A stretch of DNA of 64,000 nucleotides from Sphaerisporangium perillae (GTDB lineage Bacteria > Actinomycetota > Actinomycetes > Streptosporangiales > Streptosporangiaceae): NCBI RefSeq assembly GCF_023276435.1, contig NZ_JALLPO010000003.1, forward strand, positions 124,001 through 188,000. The letters run 5' to 3'. The notes under the pieces are model-generated. The model searched no databases, was not told the origin of the DNA, and was given only the letters and a program-made list of their open reading frames with translations. Both the position numbers and the translations under genes were made by a program. Shown one piece after another: positions 1-9,129 of the stretch. Each line of letters starts with the position of its first letter. Within the stretch, counting starts at the first letter, position 1.

Positions 1-273
1 GCCGATCGCGGCGTACGGGGAGCCGTCCAGGACCAGCATGGTCGCGGGCCTGCCGACGCGGTTCTCGGTGAGGCCGGTCTCGCGGAGCATGCGGCGGTCG
101 ATGAGGTCGGCGACCAGGCTCGACACCGTGGCCTTGTTGAGCCCGGTGGAGGCGGCGATGTCGGCACGGGAGCAGGGCGCGTTCTCCCGTACGAACCGCA
201 GCACGACCGCGAGGTTGGTGGCCCTGACATCGGCGAAGTCCGCCGGTTGAGGGCCGGTATGCGTATTGATCAA
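1..273 (-). CDS. ROK-family transcriptional regulator, N-terminal part (cut by window edge)
   Basis: The first ~90 residues read as a winged helix-turn-helix: NLAVVLRFVRENAPCSRADI, then AASTGLNKATVSSLVADLID, then the wing with GRPA. This is the N-terminal layout of ROK (NagC/XylR) repressors, whose C-terminal sugar-kinase-like fold would lie left of the window. No ATG is in frame upstream, so I place the start at TTG (271-273), preceded at a proper distance by GGAACGGGG. It is divergent from the sugar importer at 606, and a dyad resembling XylR/ROK operators lies at 450-478 between them. It probably represses that importer in response to a sugar. Family confidence is high; the ligand is unknown. 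Confidence 0.85.
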   Translation of the reverse strand, partial: MINTHTGPQPADFADVRATNLAVVLRFVRENAPCSRADIAASTGLNKATVSSLVADLIDRRMLRETGLTENRVGRPATMLVLDGSPYAAIG

Positions 274-449
274 AATCAGCCCCGTTCCCGCTGAGCCCCG
301 GTGGGCCCATCATGCCGCATCGTCGAGCAGCCGGTCATACCTCGCCCTGGTGCTCCCTCGCCGCGCACAGCCGCGTCCATGTCATCAATCTGTGACCGGC
401 GACCCGGGTGAACGCGGCGGCCGTCCCTTGTGGCGCCCGTCACCCTGGA

Positions 450-478
450 CTAATTTGTTTGGTCATCAGACGAACTAA
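450..478. promoter_or_regulatory. putative ROK operator dyad upstream of the ABC importer
   Basis: Arms CTAATTTGTTTG (450-461) and CAGACGAACTAA (467-478) form an imperfect inverted repeat with a 5-base centre. Eight of twelve positions match and the other four differ only by transitions. It resembles the TTAGTTTGTTTG-type sites of XylR/ROK repressors and lies in the 332-base gap between a ROK gene and the importer it probably controls. Two TTGACA-like hexamers lie nearer the importer start. Otherwise I see nothing in 274-605. Confidence 0.5.
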
Positions 479-605
479 CTCTACCCCGGAGCCGCCCCCT
501 GCCAACACCCTTGACAAGCGACACCGCCGGCTCGAACGAAGGAGCGCCGTTGACACCCCCCGCACGAAGCGCCGCCGCCGTACATCCTCACGAAGGGAGC
601 ACTCC

Positions 606-2318
606 ATGACGCCTCCCCCGGACGGCGTGAGCGCCGATCCCCGCCCGACCCGCCGCGGGTTCCTCGGCCTGGTCGGCCTCAGCGCCGCCTCGCTCGCCGG
701 CGGCGGCCTGCTGTCGGCCTGCTCGACCCCCGCCGGGCGCAGGCCGGGCAGCGGAGGCGCCACCGCCGCCGCGGCCGACAAGCTGAAGTCCCTCACCCCG
801 TCCTTCGTGCCCTTCCAGGGCGTCAAGCCGGACATTCCAGGCGTCACCTCGACGCTGCTCGGCGTGCCAGATGTTGGCGGCGGATTCCTGACATATCCGT
901 CGAACCTGGCCGACGCGGTCCCCGGGACGGCCGGTAAGGGCGGCAGCTACAAGGCGATGACGCCGCTCTGGGGCCCTCCCCCGCCCGGCCTCGCCGACAA
1001 CGCCTACTTCCAGGCCTGCAACGCCGACATCGGCGCCACCATCGAGTTCCAGATCGCCGACGGCAACACCTACGGGGACAAGGCGACCGCCCGGCTCGCG
1101 GCCGGCGACATCCCCGACCTCATGGTCATCCCCCAGTGGGAGATCGAGAAGATGGCCGACTTCAACCTGGCCGTCGACAAGGCCTTCGAGGACCTCACCC
1201 CCTACCTGCAGGGCGACAAGGCCAAGGCCTACCCGATGCTCGCCGCCCTGCCCACCGCGGCGTGGACGTTCTCGGTCTTCAACGGCAAGCTGATGTCGGT
1301 GCCGTTCCCGACCGAGCCGTTCCCGTACGCCCTGCTCTACCGCAAGGACCTCTTCGACGAGCACGGTGACTGGGCCCTGCCCAAGACCGCCGACGAGCTG
1401 TTCGAGCTGGGCAAGACCATCACCGACGCGAAGGCCAAGCGCTGGGCGTTCGGCGACATCCACGAGATGGTGTGGCCGATCTTCAAGGTCCCCCAGGAGT
1501 GGCGGTACGAGGGCGGCAAGCTCGTCTTCAAGTACGAGACGCCCGAGTGGGAGCAGATGATCGCTTTCATGCGGAAGCTGTTCGACGCGAAGCTGATCCA
1601 TCCGAACGTGGTCAGCAGCAGCAGGAGCGCCAACGAGAAGGACCTGTTCGCCTCCGGCCAGATCGTCATGTACCGCGACGGCCTCGGCGCCTGGAAGGAG
1701 CTGCTGCAGCAGCACCGGGGGAAGAACCCGGACTTCGCCATCGGGGCGCTGCCGCTGTTCTCCCACGACGGCAGCACGCCGATCATGTACCACAACAGCC
1801 CGGCGGGGATCTTCACGTTCGTCAAGAAGGGCCTCGGCAAGGACCGGACGGCGGAGATCCTCTCCATCCTCAACTGGTGCGCCGCGCCGTTCGGCAGCAA
1901 GGAGTACGAGCTCGCGACCTACGGCGTCGAGGGCAAGCACTTCACCAGGGACGCCAAGGGCGTGCCGCAGTACACCGACCTCGGGCGCAAGGAGGCCCAG
2001 CCGTCCTACGTCTTCCTCGGCGGCCGGCCCATCGTCGCCGACTACGTGACCTTCCCCGACGCCGTCCAGGGCAACCTGGGGTGGCAGAAGAACTCCTTCC
2101 AGTACATCGAGAAGACCCCGCTCGACGGCATCCGGCACCAGCGGCCCTCCCGGATGGCGGGTCTGCAGATCCCGACGGAGGACAAGTTCACCGACATCAT
2201 GCGCGGGCGCCGGCCGGTGAGCGACATCAAGCAGATCGTCGCGGAGTGGCGGCGGGACGGCGGGGACGAGGCGCGCGACTTCTACATGAAGGTCCTGCGG
2301 GACAACGGCCGTGCGTGA
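606..2318 (+). CDS. ABC transporter sugar-binding lipoprotein (LplA-type, Tat and lipobox)
   Basis: 570-residue extracellular solute-binding protein for an oligosaccharide importer. The N-terminus has a twin-arginine motif (TRRGFLG), a hydrophobic stretch and a lipobox LSAC, so it is probably Tat-exported and lipid-anchored. The mature part has features of the large family 1 binding proteins that partner LplB/LplC permeases (IPDLMVIPQWE, YALLYRKDLFDEHG, plus a long C-terminal half). ATG 606 is chosen because AAGGGAG sits 8 bases upstream and the signal peptide starts there; an upstream reading frame continues to 408 but would bury the signal. It overlaps the permease start. The nearby ROK gene suggests sugar-induced expression. 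The ligand is unknown; this class often carries complex plant polysaccharide fragments. Confidence 0.88.
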   Translation: MTPPPDGVSADPRPTRRGFLGLVGLSAASLAGGGLLSACSTPAGRRPGSGGATAAAADKLKSLTPSFVPFQGVKPDIPGVTSTLLGVPDVGGGFLTYPSNLADAVPGTAGKGGSYKAMTPLWGPPPPGLADNAYFQACNADIGATIEFQIADGNTYGDKATARLAAGDIPDLMVIPQWEIEKMADFNLAVDKAFEDLTPYLQGDKAKAYPMLAALPTAAWTFSVFNGKLMSVPFPTEPFPYALLYRKDLFDEHGDWALPKTADELFELGKTITDAKAKRWAFGDIHEMVWPIFKVPQEWRYEGGKLVFKYETPEWEQMIAFMRKLFDAKLIHPNVVSSSRSANEKDLFASGQIVMYRDGLGAWKELLQQHRGKNPDFAIGALPLFSHDGSTPIMYHNSPAGIFTFVKKGLGKDRTAEILSILNWCAAPFGSKEYELATYGVEGKHFTRDAKGVPQYTDLGRKEAQPSYVFLGGRPIVADYVTFPDAVQGNLGWQKNSFQYIEKTPLDGIRHQRPSRMAGLQIPTEDKFTDIMRGRRPVSDIKQIVAEWRRDGGDEARDFYMKVLRDNGRA

Positions 2319-3393
2319 CGACCGGGTGACCGGGGTGCTCAAGGACGACCAAGGGACCGGCCCGGCGGGTGACCTGACCTCACCCGCCGGGACCGGCACC
2401 CCTAACAATGTCCGCAACAGCACCTCCAAGGCAAGCCGGAGCATCAGGAATGCGGGCCGGTCCAGCGGAAATCCGCCCAGGAGGCCGTTCCTCAGCCGCC
2501 TCCGGCGCGACTGGCCGCTGCTGCTGATGACGCTGCCGGCGGCCGGCCTGCTGCTGCTGTTCCACTACGTGCCGCTGCTCGGCAACGTCATCGCGTTCCA
2601 GGACTACTCCCCCTACGTCGGCATCAAGGACAGCCCGTTCATCGGGCTGAGCAACTTCCAGTGGCTCCTGCAGGATCAGAGCTTCTGGGACGCGACGCTG
2701 AACACGCTCGGCATCACGACCTTCCAGCTGATCTTCTACTTCCCCGTGCCGATCGTGCTCGCGGTCCTGCTGGACAGCGTCATGCGGCCCCGGCTGCGGC
2801 TGATCATCCAGGGCATCGTCTACATGCCGCACTTCTTCTCGTGGGTGCTGGTCGTGACGCTGTTCCAGCAGATGCTCGGCGGAGCGGGCCTGATCTCGCA
2901 GATCCTGCGCGACCACGGCTACCAGGGCATCGACCTGATGACCAACCCCGACATCTTCCTCCTGCTGGTCACCGGGGAGACGATCTGGAAGGACGCCGGG
3001 TGGGGGACCATCATCTTCCTGGCCGCGCTGGCCGCCATCGACCAGCACCTGTACGAGGCGTCGGCGGTCGACGGCGCGGGCCGCTGGAAGCGCATGTGGC
3101 ACATCACCCTGCCGGGCCTGCGCCCGGTGATCATCCTGCTGCTGATCCTGCGGCTGGGCGACGCGCTCAACGTGGGGTTCGAGCAGTTCTTCCTCCAGCG
3201 GGACGCGGTGGGCCGGGAGGCGGCCGAGGTGCTCGACACCTTCGTCTACTGGCGCACGCTGACCACCGGCGAGTGGAGCTACGGCGCGGCGGCCGGCCTG
3301 GTCAAGGGGCTGGTGGGCCTGATGCTCATCCTCATCGCCAACAAGGTGGCCCACCGGTTCGGCGAGCAGGGGATCTACAAACGATCACGATGA
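2311..3393 (+). CDS. ABC transporter permease, LplB type
   Basis: 360-residue inner-membrane subunit with about six hydrophobic segments, starting near WPLLLMTLPAAGLLLLFHYVPL. The cytoplasmic EAA loop that contacts the ATPase is clear (YEASAVDGAGRWKRMWHITLPGLRP). The long polar N-terminus (~65 residues) precedes the first membrane segment, so the true start is unsure: GTG 2311 overlaps the end of the binding-protein gene by 8 bases, and GTG 2335 is an alternative. No ATPase gene is in this locus; such systems usually borrow a shared MsmK/MsiK-type ATPase encoded elsewhere. Part of the 606-4336 operon. Confidence 0.88.
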   Translation: MRDDRVTGVLKDDQGTGPAGDLTSPAGTGTPNNVRNSTSKASRSIRNAGRSSGNPPRRPFLSRLRRDWPLLLMTLPAAGLLLLFHYVPLLGNVIAFQDYSPYVGIKDSPFIGLSNFQWLLQDQSFWDATLNTLGITTFQLIFYFPVPIVLAVLLDSVMRPRLRLIIQGIVYMPHFFSWVLVVTLFQQMLGGAGLISQILRDHGYQGIDLMTNPDIFLLLVTGETIWKDAGWGTIIFLAALAAIDQHLYEASAVDGAGRWKRMWHITLPGLRPVIILLLILRLGDALNVGFEQFFLQRDAVGREAAEVLDTFVYWRTLTTGEWSYGAAAGLVKGLVGLMLILIANKVAHRFGEQGIYKRSR

Positions 3394-3415
3394 CCTCGAC
3401 GCAAAGGGGGCGATC

Positions 3416-4336
3416 ATGACCGCCTCGACCTCTGCGGCGCGGGCCGCGCGGCCGGCCTGGGAGGAGCGGCCGAGCCCGGCGGGGCGTGCGGCCAAGGGGA
3501 CGGCGCTCACCCTCATCGTGGCGAGCGTGGTCTTCCCGATCTACATGGTCGTGCTGACCAGCCTGTCCACCCAGGAGACCGTGACCAGGGCCGGCGGGCT
3601 GGTCTCCATCCCCGGCGGGCTGTCGCCGGCCGCGTACAAGGAACTGTTCGCCGGCGGGGTGGTGACCCGTGCCGTCCTGGTCAGCCTCGGCGTCACGACG
3701 ACCGGCACGTTGATCAGCCTGGTCGTGACCGTGCTCGCCGCGTACGGGCTGTCGCGTCCCGGCTCGCTGTTCCACCGGCCGCTGCTGTTCATGATCCTGC
3801 TGACCTTCCTGTTCGGGCCCGGCCTCATCCCGAACTACCTGCTGGTCAGCTCGCTCGGGCTCATCGACAGCTACTGGGCGCTGATCCTGCCCTCGGCGGT
3901 GACGGCGTTCAACCTCGTGGTCATGCGGGCGTTCTTCATGAACGTCCCCACCGAGATGACCGACAGCGCCCGCGTCGACGGCGCCGGTGAGTTCCGCATC
4001 CTGTGGCGGATCGTGCTGCCCGTCTCCAAGGGCGTCGTCGCGGTGATCGGCCTGTTCTACGCGGTCGGCTACTGGAACTCGTTCTTCAACGCCGTGCTGT
4101 ACCTCAACGACAACAGCAAGTGGCCGCTCCAGGTGGTCCTGCGCCAGTACGTCCTGCAGGGGCAGTCGCTCGTCGTCGGCCAGACCAGCGACACCATCGC
4201 CGGGCAGCCGCTGCCGCCCAGCCTGGCCATCCAGATGTCGATCGTGGTGCTCGCGCTGATCCCGGTGCTGTTCATCTACCCGTTCGTGCAGCGCCACTTC
4301 ACCAAGGGGGTAATCATCGGCGCCGTCAAGGGGTGA
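3416..4336 (+). CDS. ABC transporter permease, LplC/YtcP type
   Basis: 306-residue second permease of the importer. Six hydrophobic segments begin with GTALTLIVASVVFPIYMVVL, and the EAA loop reads MTDSARVDGAGEFRILWRIV. The C-terminus FTKGVIIGAVKG is typical of this subfamily. The ATG at 3416 follows AAAGGGGG at good spacing, 22 bases after the upstream permease. With 606 and 2311 it makes the membrane part of an oligosaccharide importer. A 131-base gap then precedes the next gene. Confidence 0.9.
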   Translation: MTASTSAARAARPAWEERPSPAGRAAKGTALTLIVASVVFPIYMVVLTSLSTQETVTRAGGLVSIPGGLSPAAYKELFAGGVVTRAVLVSLGVTTTGTLISLVVTVLAAYGLSRPGSLFHRPLLFMILLTFLFGPGLIPNYLLVSSLGLIDSYWALILPSAVTAFNLVVMRAFFMNVPTEMTDSARVDGAGEFRILWRIVLPVSKGVVAVIGLFYAVGYWNSFFNAVLYLNDNSKWPLQVVLRQYVLQGQSLVVGQTSDTIAGQPLPPSLAIQMSIVVLALIPVLFIYPFVQRHFTKGVIIGAVKG

Positions 4337-4467
4337 CGCGTGGCCGGATCCTCGGGCCCTCAGAGCATCACCGGGACGAGAACCGATCACCTGAACCGTC
4401 TTGCCCGCACTCTCCCAGGAGAGGAGGGTCATTTCTGTCACAGGTTGTCCACGGTAAGGATGTCCGG

Positions 4468-6096
4468 GTGCGAGGAAGAAGAACTCTGCTGCCCGCCGTC
4501 GCGGCGTGTGCGCTGGTAGCAGCCTTGTCGGTTCCCGGGGCCGGGGCGCTGGCCGACAGCGATCCCGCGCGCGGCGGCCCCCGCGTGATCGGCGCCTACC
4601 GCCATCTGGTGGTCATCTACGAGGAGAACCACAGCTTCGACAACCTCTACGGCGACTGGGGACCGGTCGGCGGGGGGCGGGTCGACGGCCTGGACCGGGC
4701 CGCGTCCCGCGTCAAGCAGGTCGCCCAGGACGGCACGCCCTACACCTGCCTCGCCCAGGACGACGTCAACCTGGCTTCGCCGCCGCTGCCGTCCACCTGC
4801 CAGGACGGCGCGCACGGCGTGCCCGCGAGCCACTTCGCCAACAGGCCGTTCACCATCGACGACCACATCGGCCCGATGGACAAGACGTGCCCGGCGCCGG
4901 GCGTGTTCGCCCCCAACGGCGTGCCGAAGGGCGGCGAGGGGACCGAGCCCGGCGGCTGCACCCGTGACCTGGTCCACCGCTTCTACCAGGAGCAGTACCA
5001 GATCGACCACGGCAAGCAGGATCGCTACGTGACCGGCAGCGACGCCGTCGGCCTCACCATGGGCGTCTACGACACGCGCCGGCTGCCCATCTGGAAGTAC
5101 CTCCACTCGGCCGGCGCGCCCAACTACGTGATCGCCGACCGCTTCTTCCAGGGCGCCTTCGGCGGCTCCTTCCTCAACCACCAGTGGCTGATCGCCGCCC
5201 GCGCGCCGGTCGACACCAGCGCGGGGCCGGGCGGCCCGAACGAGGGGCTGCACTCGGTGGTCGACGCCGAGGGGTTCCCCAACGCCGGCTACCCCCTGTA
5301 CAAGCCCGCGACGACGGTGAAGGACGCCCAGCTCACGCAGGCCTGCGGTCCGGCCGCCAACCCCGCGTTCGCCTGCGGGGACTACGCGGTCAACACCATC
5401 CAGCCGGCCAGCACGCCGTACGGCGCCGGGGCGCGGCTCCCGCTGATCGACGACGCGAAGTACCCGAACATCGGCGACCGGCTGAGCGGCAAGGGGATCG
5501 ACTGGGCGTGGTACTCCGGCGGCTGGAACGACGCCGAGGCCGGGCATCCCGGCCCGCTGTTCCAGTATCACCACCAGCCGTTCAACTACTTCGCGGCCTA
5601 CGCGCCCGGCCGGCCCGGCCGCGCGCACCTGAAGGACGAGACGGCGTTCGTGGAGGCGGCGAAGAAGGGCGCGCTCCCGACGGTCAGCTTCGTCAAGCCG
5701 TACGGCGCGGAGAACGAGCACCCGGGCTACGCGAGCGAGGCGGACGGCAGCGACCACCTGGTGAAGCTGCTGAAGACCATCCAGAGCGGCCCGCAGGCCA
5801 AGGACACCCTGGTGGTGGTCACCTACGACGAGTTCGGCGGCCAGTGGGACCACGTTCCGCCGCCGGGCAAGGGCAGCCGCACGCAAGGGGTGTCGGACCG
5901 GTTCGGGCCCGGCACCCGCATCCCGGCCCTGATCGTCGGCCGGTCGCTGCGGCACTCCGGGGTGGACCACACGGTGTACGACACCAGCTCGATCCTCGCG
6001 ACGATCGAGCGTGGGCTGAGGCTGGCCCCGGTGGCCACCCGTGACGCGAAGGTCAACGACCTGACCGGCGCCCTGCGCGCCGCCGGCTCGCTCTGA
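4468..6096 (+). CDS. secreted phosphoesterase (phospholipase C / acid phosphatase family)
   Basis: 542-residue exported hydrolase of the PF04185-type phosphoesterase family. The metal-binding and nucleophile region reads VVIYEENHSFDNLYGDWG near residue 45; the second metal cluster is TYDEFGGQWDHVPPP near residue 450, with SDHLVKLL before it. The start is chosen as GTG 4468, with AAGGAT six bases upstream and a clean Sec signal peptide (RGRRTLLPAVAACALVAALS...GAGALA) directly after it. The reading frame is open further upstream, but that stretch overlaps the permease. It probably cleaves phosphate esters outside the cell for phosphate supply or lipid breakdown. Whether it is a phospholipase C or a phosphatase cannot be told from sequence. 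The strong purine run GGAGAGGAGGG at 4419-4429 suits no standard start codon. Confidence 0.85.
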   Translation: MRGRRTLLPAVAACALVAALSVPGAGALADSDPARGGPRVIGAYRHLVVIYEENHSFDNLYGDWGPVGGGRVDGLDRAASRVKQVAQDGTPYTCLAQDDVNLASPPLPSTCQDGAHGVPASHFANRPFTIDDHIGPMDKTCPAPGVFAPNGVPKGGEGTEPGGCTRDLVHRFYQEQYQIDHGKQDRYVTGSDAVGLTMGVYDTRRLPIWKYLHSAGAPNYVIADRFFQGAFGGSFLNHQWLIAARAPVDTSAGPGGPNEGLHSVVDAEGFPNAGYPLYKPATTVKDAQLTQACGPAANPAFACGDYAVNTIQPASTPYGAGARLPLIDDAKYPNIGDRLSGKGIDWAWYSGGWNDAEAGHPGPLFQYHHQPFNYFAAYAPGRPGRAHLKDETAFVEAAKKGALPTVSFVKPYGAENEHPGYASEADGSDHLVKLLKTIQSGPQAKDTLVVVTYDEFGGQWDHVPPPGKGSRTQGVSDRFGPGTRIPALIVGRSLRHSGVDHTVYDTSSILATIERGLRLAPVATRDAKVNDLTGALRAAGSL

Positions 6097-6152
6097 CACC
6101 TGTCCCGGCCCCTGGCCCTTCGCAGGTCAGGGGCCGGTCCGCGAGACGGTCG

Positions 6153-6401
6153 TCAGCGGGATACGGCCCCGACGTGGTCGACCAGCTCGGAGACGCCCTT
6201 CTCCCTGGCGCAGTGGGCGCAGCAGTACCAGTGGCCGCTCGCCTCGACGCCGTGGCCGATGATGCGGCATCCGCAGTGCTCGCAGGACGGCGCCATGCCC
6301 TGGATCGCGCACTCGAAGCTGTCGTAGGTGTGCACACCGCCCTTGGTGTGCACCTCGAAGCTCATCTCATAATCATTGCCGCATACTTCGCACCTGGCCA
6401 T
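6153..6401 (-). CDS. small Cys-rich metallothionein-like protein
   Basis: 82 residues with cysteine pairs spread along the chain: CEVCGNDY at the start, FECAI, CEHCGCRIIGHG, and CCAHCAREKG. This pattern belongs to a family annotated in actinobacteria as prokaryotic metallothionein. The pairs look able to bind zinc or other soft metals. ATG 6401 is preceded by GAAGGGAAG. It lies alone, convergent with the phosphoesterase gene, with a stem-loop just upstream at 6414-6438. Cytosolic metal storage or buffering is inference from family annotation; a zinc-ribbon-type role is the alternative. Confidence 0.75.
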   Translation of the reverse strand: MARCEVCGNDYEMSFEVHTKGGVHTYDSFECAIQGMAPSCEHCGCRIIGHGVEASGHWYCCAHCAREKGVSELVDHVGAVSR

Positions 6402-6413
6402 GATCTTCCCTTC

Positions 6414-6438
6414 GGGTAGCTTTTCTACCGAGCTACCC
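6414..6438 (-). promoter_or_regulatory. inverted repeat in the 5' leader of the metallothionein-like gene
   Basis: GGGTAGCT (6414-6421) and AGCTACCC (6431-6438) form an 8-bp perfect stem with a 9-base loop. On the minus strand it ends 12 bases before the ATG and touches the ribosome-binding site. It could be a leader hairpin or a dimeric repressor site. The rest of 6439-6821 has no gene I can support; a strong Shine-Dalgarno TAAGGAGA near its right end belongs to the kinase pseudogene. Confidence 0.35.
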
Positions 6439-6821
6439 AGGAATGGCCACTTGGGACGCCATGCCGGTCGATTCAGTACACATACTTGATGGGGATTAGC
6501 AGTCCTTCTCGATGGGCTTGAGCAGCCCTTGTGAAGACGTTTGCCCGGGCGCCGCCATTGGTGGCCGCCAGGAGGAACTCACCACACCTTGCGCGGCACC
6601 AGCGGCGAGCCCGCTGCCCCTGGGCGCCCGGAGAGATCATGGCATGGGGACCTTCCCGCCAGGACCTTCATGCTCGCTCTCGGCGGGTGCGGGCCGCTCC
6701 GGCGGGCGCCGGAGGCGGGCCGGTGAACCACCCGGCAATTGTCCCGACAAGCTCCCCGGCATCGCCTCCCGTACGCATAATTGGCGATCTAGGGACGGAC
6801 TTTTCTAAGGAGAATCCCGAC

Positions 6822-8589
6822 ATGCCGGAGGCTTCGCCCCTGCGAACGGATGATCCATCTGACTTAGGTGGCTATCACATCGTCGGCCGACTCGGCGAAG
6901 GCGACAAAAGCACCGTTTATCTGGCAAAGAAGGCGGGTGAAGAGCACGTCGCGATCAAATTGCTGCACGCCGGCCTGACCGGCTCCGAACGGTTCCTCAC
7001 CAAGGTCGACGAACTCCGGCAGGTGTCCGCCTTCTGCACGGCGCAGGTCATCGAGACCGGCCTCGCGGGCGACCGGCCGTACGTGGTCAGCGAGTACATC
7101 GACGGGCCGACCCTCCAGAAGGCCGTCGAGGACGAGGGCCCGCTGCGGGGCCCGGCGCTGCACCGGCTCGCGATCGGCACCATGACCGCGCTCGTCGCCA
7201 TCCACCAGGCCGGGATCGCACACCGCGAGTTCAACCCCCGCAACGTCCTGCTCGGCCCGGACGGGCCACGGGTGATCGACTTCGGTATCGCCGAGGCGCT
7301 GGACGCCGGGGTCGAGAGCACCACGCGGTCGGTCGGCAGCCCGGCGTACCTCACGCCCGAGCAACTGGACGGCGCCTCCGCCGGGCCGGCGTCCGACATG
7401 TTCGCCTGGGGGTCGACCAGGAGACCTGCGCGCCGCGCCGCCGCCCGACCCGGCGGCCCGGCTGACGCTCCCGCCCCCCGGGCAGGCGGCAAGGCCGCGC
7501 CGGGCCCTGCTGCTCGGCGCCGCGGCCGTCGCCATCGCGCTCCTGTCCGGCGGCACCGTGTACGCGGTCACCTCCCGGGCGACGCCCACTCCCGTGGCCC
7601 AGCCGGCCCCGACGCCCGTCCCGACCCCCTCGGCCGCCATCGTCCAGGCGTCGCCCAGCCCGCCGCCCCCCGCGACCAAGAAGCTCGGCGCGGCGGGGCT
7701 GAAGATCACGCTGCACGAGAACCCCGCGGACCCGCTCGGCCTCAACGCCTACTTCATCACCGACATCAAGGACAAGAAGTACCAGACGTACGTCCGCGAC
7801 CCCGGTGCGGACACCTTCCGGCTGGTCGCCGAGAACGCCGAGTTCGGCGATCCCACCATCTCGCCGGACGGCAAGTGGATCGCGGTCAACCCGTTCCAGA
7901 AGTTCGGGGCCTCCAACTACGACAACATGGTCTTCATCGAGCGCGCGACCGGGCAGAAGTTCTCGATCGACACCCTCAAGCAGCCGCTGCGCGGACTGTC
8001 GGGCGTGTGGAGCCCCGACAGCAAGCGCTTCCTGCTCACCTTCTACAACGTCGAACCCAAGGAGAAGGTGCGGTACCCCGCCGGGTTCGTGGCGATCGAC
8101 GTCGCGGCGCGCAAGGCGACCGTCGTGATGACCGACGACCAGCGGGACGGGTACGGCAACTACGACTGGAGCCCCGACGGGGCCTACGTCGTCGGCGCGT
8201 ACGAGAAGAAGGACAAGCCCAGATTCGGGCTGCGCCTCCGCGACCTGAACGGGAACGTCGTCCGCACCCTGGCCTGGGTGGGACTGATGCCGGGCCCCGG
8301 CCTCTTCTCCCCGTCGGGCCGGTTCTTCTACACGTACTGCCCGGACATCAAGGACGGCATCTGCGTGTGGAACCTCGCCTCGGGCAACCGGACGGCCACC
8401 GTTCCCTCGCCCAATGACGAGTCCGCCGTGCACGACTGGTGGAACGAGCATCACCTGGTCCGCTACGACCCCGGCAAGAAGACCAGGAAGTTCGTCGTCA
8501 TCGACCTGCACGGCAAGGTACAGCGGACCCTCATCGAGATCCCGAAGAGCGACGCCGACGTGACGCAGTTCAAGTTCGGACGGAAGTGA
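6822..8589 (+). pseudogene. Ser/Thr protein kinase with beta-propeller-like sensor: pseudokinase with internal deletion and frameshift
   Basis: From ATG 6822 (TAAGGAGA upstream) a PknB-type kinase N-lobe and half the C-lobe are readable: GRLGEGDKSTVYLA, VAIKLLH, VIDFGIA, SPAYLTPEQ, up to SDMFAWG near 7410. The catalytic loop reads HREFNPRN (7220-7243) instead of HRDFKPGN, so both catalytic Asp and Lys are replaced. After FAWG, helices that should follow (~70 residues) are missing. The sequence resumes in another frame (about 7420 on) with a linker, a membrane segment RRALLLGAAAVAIALLSGG and a ~300-residue extracellular domain with repeated SPDGKW, SPDSKR, SPDGAY motifs like TolB/WD propellers, ending at 8589. 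The outer domain alone is an open frame from 7558. It could be a real pseudogene or a collapsed assembly; as read it cannot make a kinase. Confidence 0.8.
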
Positions 8590-8596
8590 CACCGTC

Positions 8597-8932
8597 GTGG
8601 CGGACATCGACCCCTGCGCCCCCGGCGACCCACCCCGCGTCGGCGAATACGAGCTGACCGGGCGGGTCGGCGAGGGCTGCCCCTCCGACGGCCGCAGGCT
8701 GCTGCTGACGACCTTCGACGAGTCGTCGGGGGTGCGCAAGCCCGTCGGTTTCGCCATCGTGGACGTCTCGACCGCCAGGGCGACGCTCGTCAAGGCCGAC
8801 ACCCAGGAGGCGGACGCGGCGCCGTTCATGTGGGCGCCGGGCGAGACCAGCGTCGCCCAGCGCTACGGAAGCCGCACCCAGGCGGGACTCCGCTTCTTCG
8901 ACCTGCGAGGCAAGACCGTCCACCGGCCTCAG
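8597..8932 (+). pseudogene. remnant of a second tandem Ser/Thr kinase (N-tip joined to propeller end)
   Basis: Seven bases after the first kinase remnant, GTG 8597 opens DIDPCAPGDPPRVGEYELTG then RVGEG, the standard start of a receptor kinase up to the glycine-rich loop. The frame then jumps straight into propeller-type sequence (CPSDGRRLLLTTFDESSG, FAIVDVSTARATLV, MWAPGETSVAQRYG, LRFFDLRGKTVHR) resembling the outer domain of the neighbouring gene. Some 400 or more codons (kinase core, membrane segment, most of the propeller) are absent without loss of frame. The frame runs on to 9154 only as antisense to the DUF397 gene. This is a tandem paralogue reduced to its two ends. Confidence 0.7.
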
Positions 8933-9129
8933 CGCGAGAATCCGCCGCCCTTCACCCCGCCGACGAACGCCCGCCACTCACCGGGAGCGCAGACGAGCAC
9001 GGGCCCGTGCGGGTTCTTGGAGTCCCGTACGGCGACGGCGCCGGGCAGGCCGGTGGCCACCTCCACGCATTCGCCACCGTCTCCGCCCGACCGGCTCGAC
9101 TTACGCCAGCGCGCGACGCTCAGGTCCAT
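8929..9129 (-). CDS. DUF397 protein
   Basis: 66 residues matching DUF397: MDLSVARWRKSSRSGGDGG, then CVEVA, VAVRDSKNPHGPVL and WRAFVGGVK. These small actinobacterial proteins occur next to Scr1-type XRE regulators and are thought to form a toxin-antitoxin-like or developmental pair (BldB/WhiJ-associated). The start ATG overlaps the end of the upstream XRE gene by 10 bases, so the two are translationally coupled. Its 3' end touches the kinase remnant. Confidence 0.92.
   Translation of the reverse strand: MDLSVARWRKSSRSGGDGGECVEVATGLPGAVAVRDSKNPHGPVLVCAPGEWRAFVGGVKGGGFSR

Noticed and set aside
588-2444. long minus-strand ORF opposite the sugar-binding gene
   Set aside because: Codon pattern and family match support the plus strand; the antisense frame is a by-product of GC-rich third positions. 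The same applies to long antisense frames over nrdJ, leuS, GH3, GH42 and the molybdoenzyme.
4003-4467. upstream extension of the phosphoesterase into the permease, or a CTG start at 4435
   Set aside because: The extension is the antisense-like alternative frame of the permease; GTG 4468 gives a proper signal peptide and ribosome-binding site. CTG is possible but needs no invoking.
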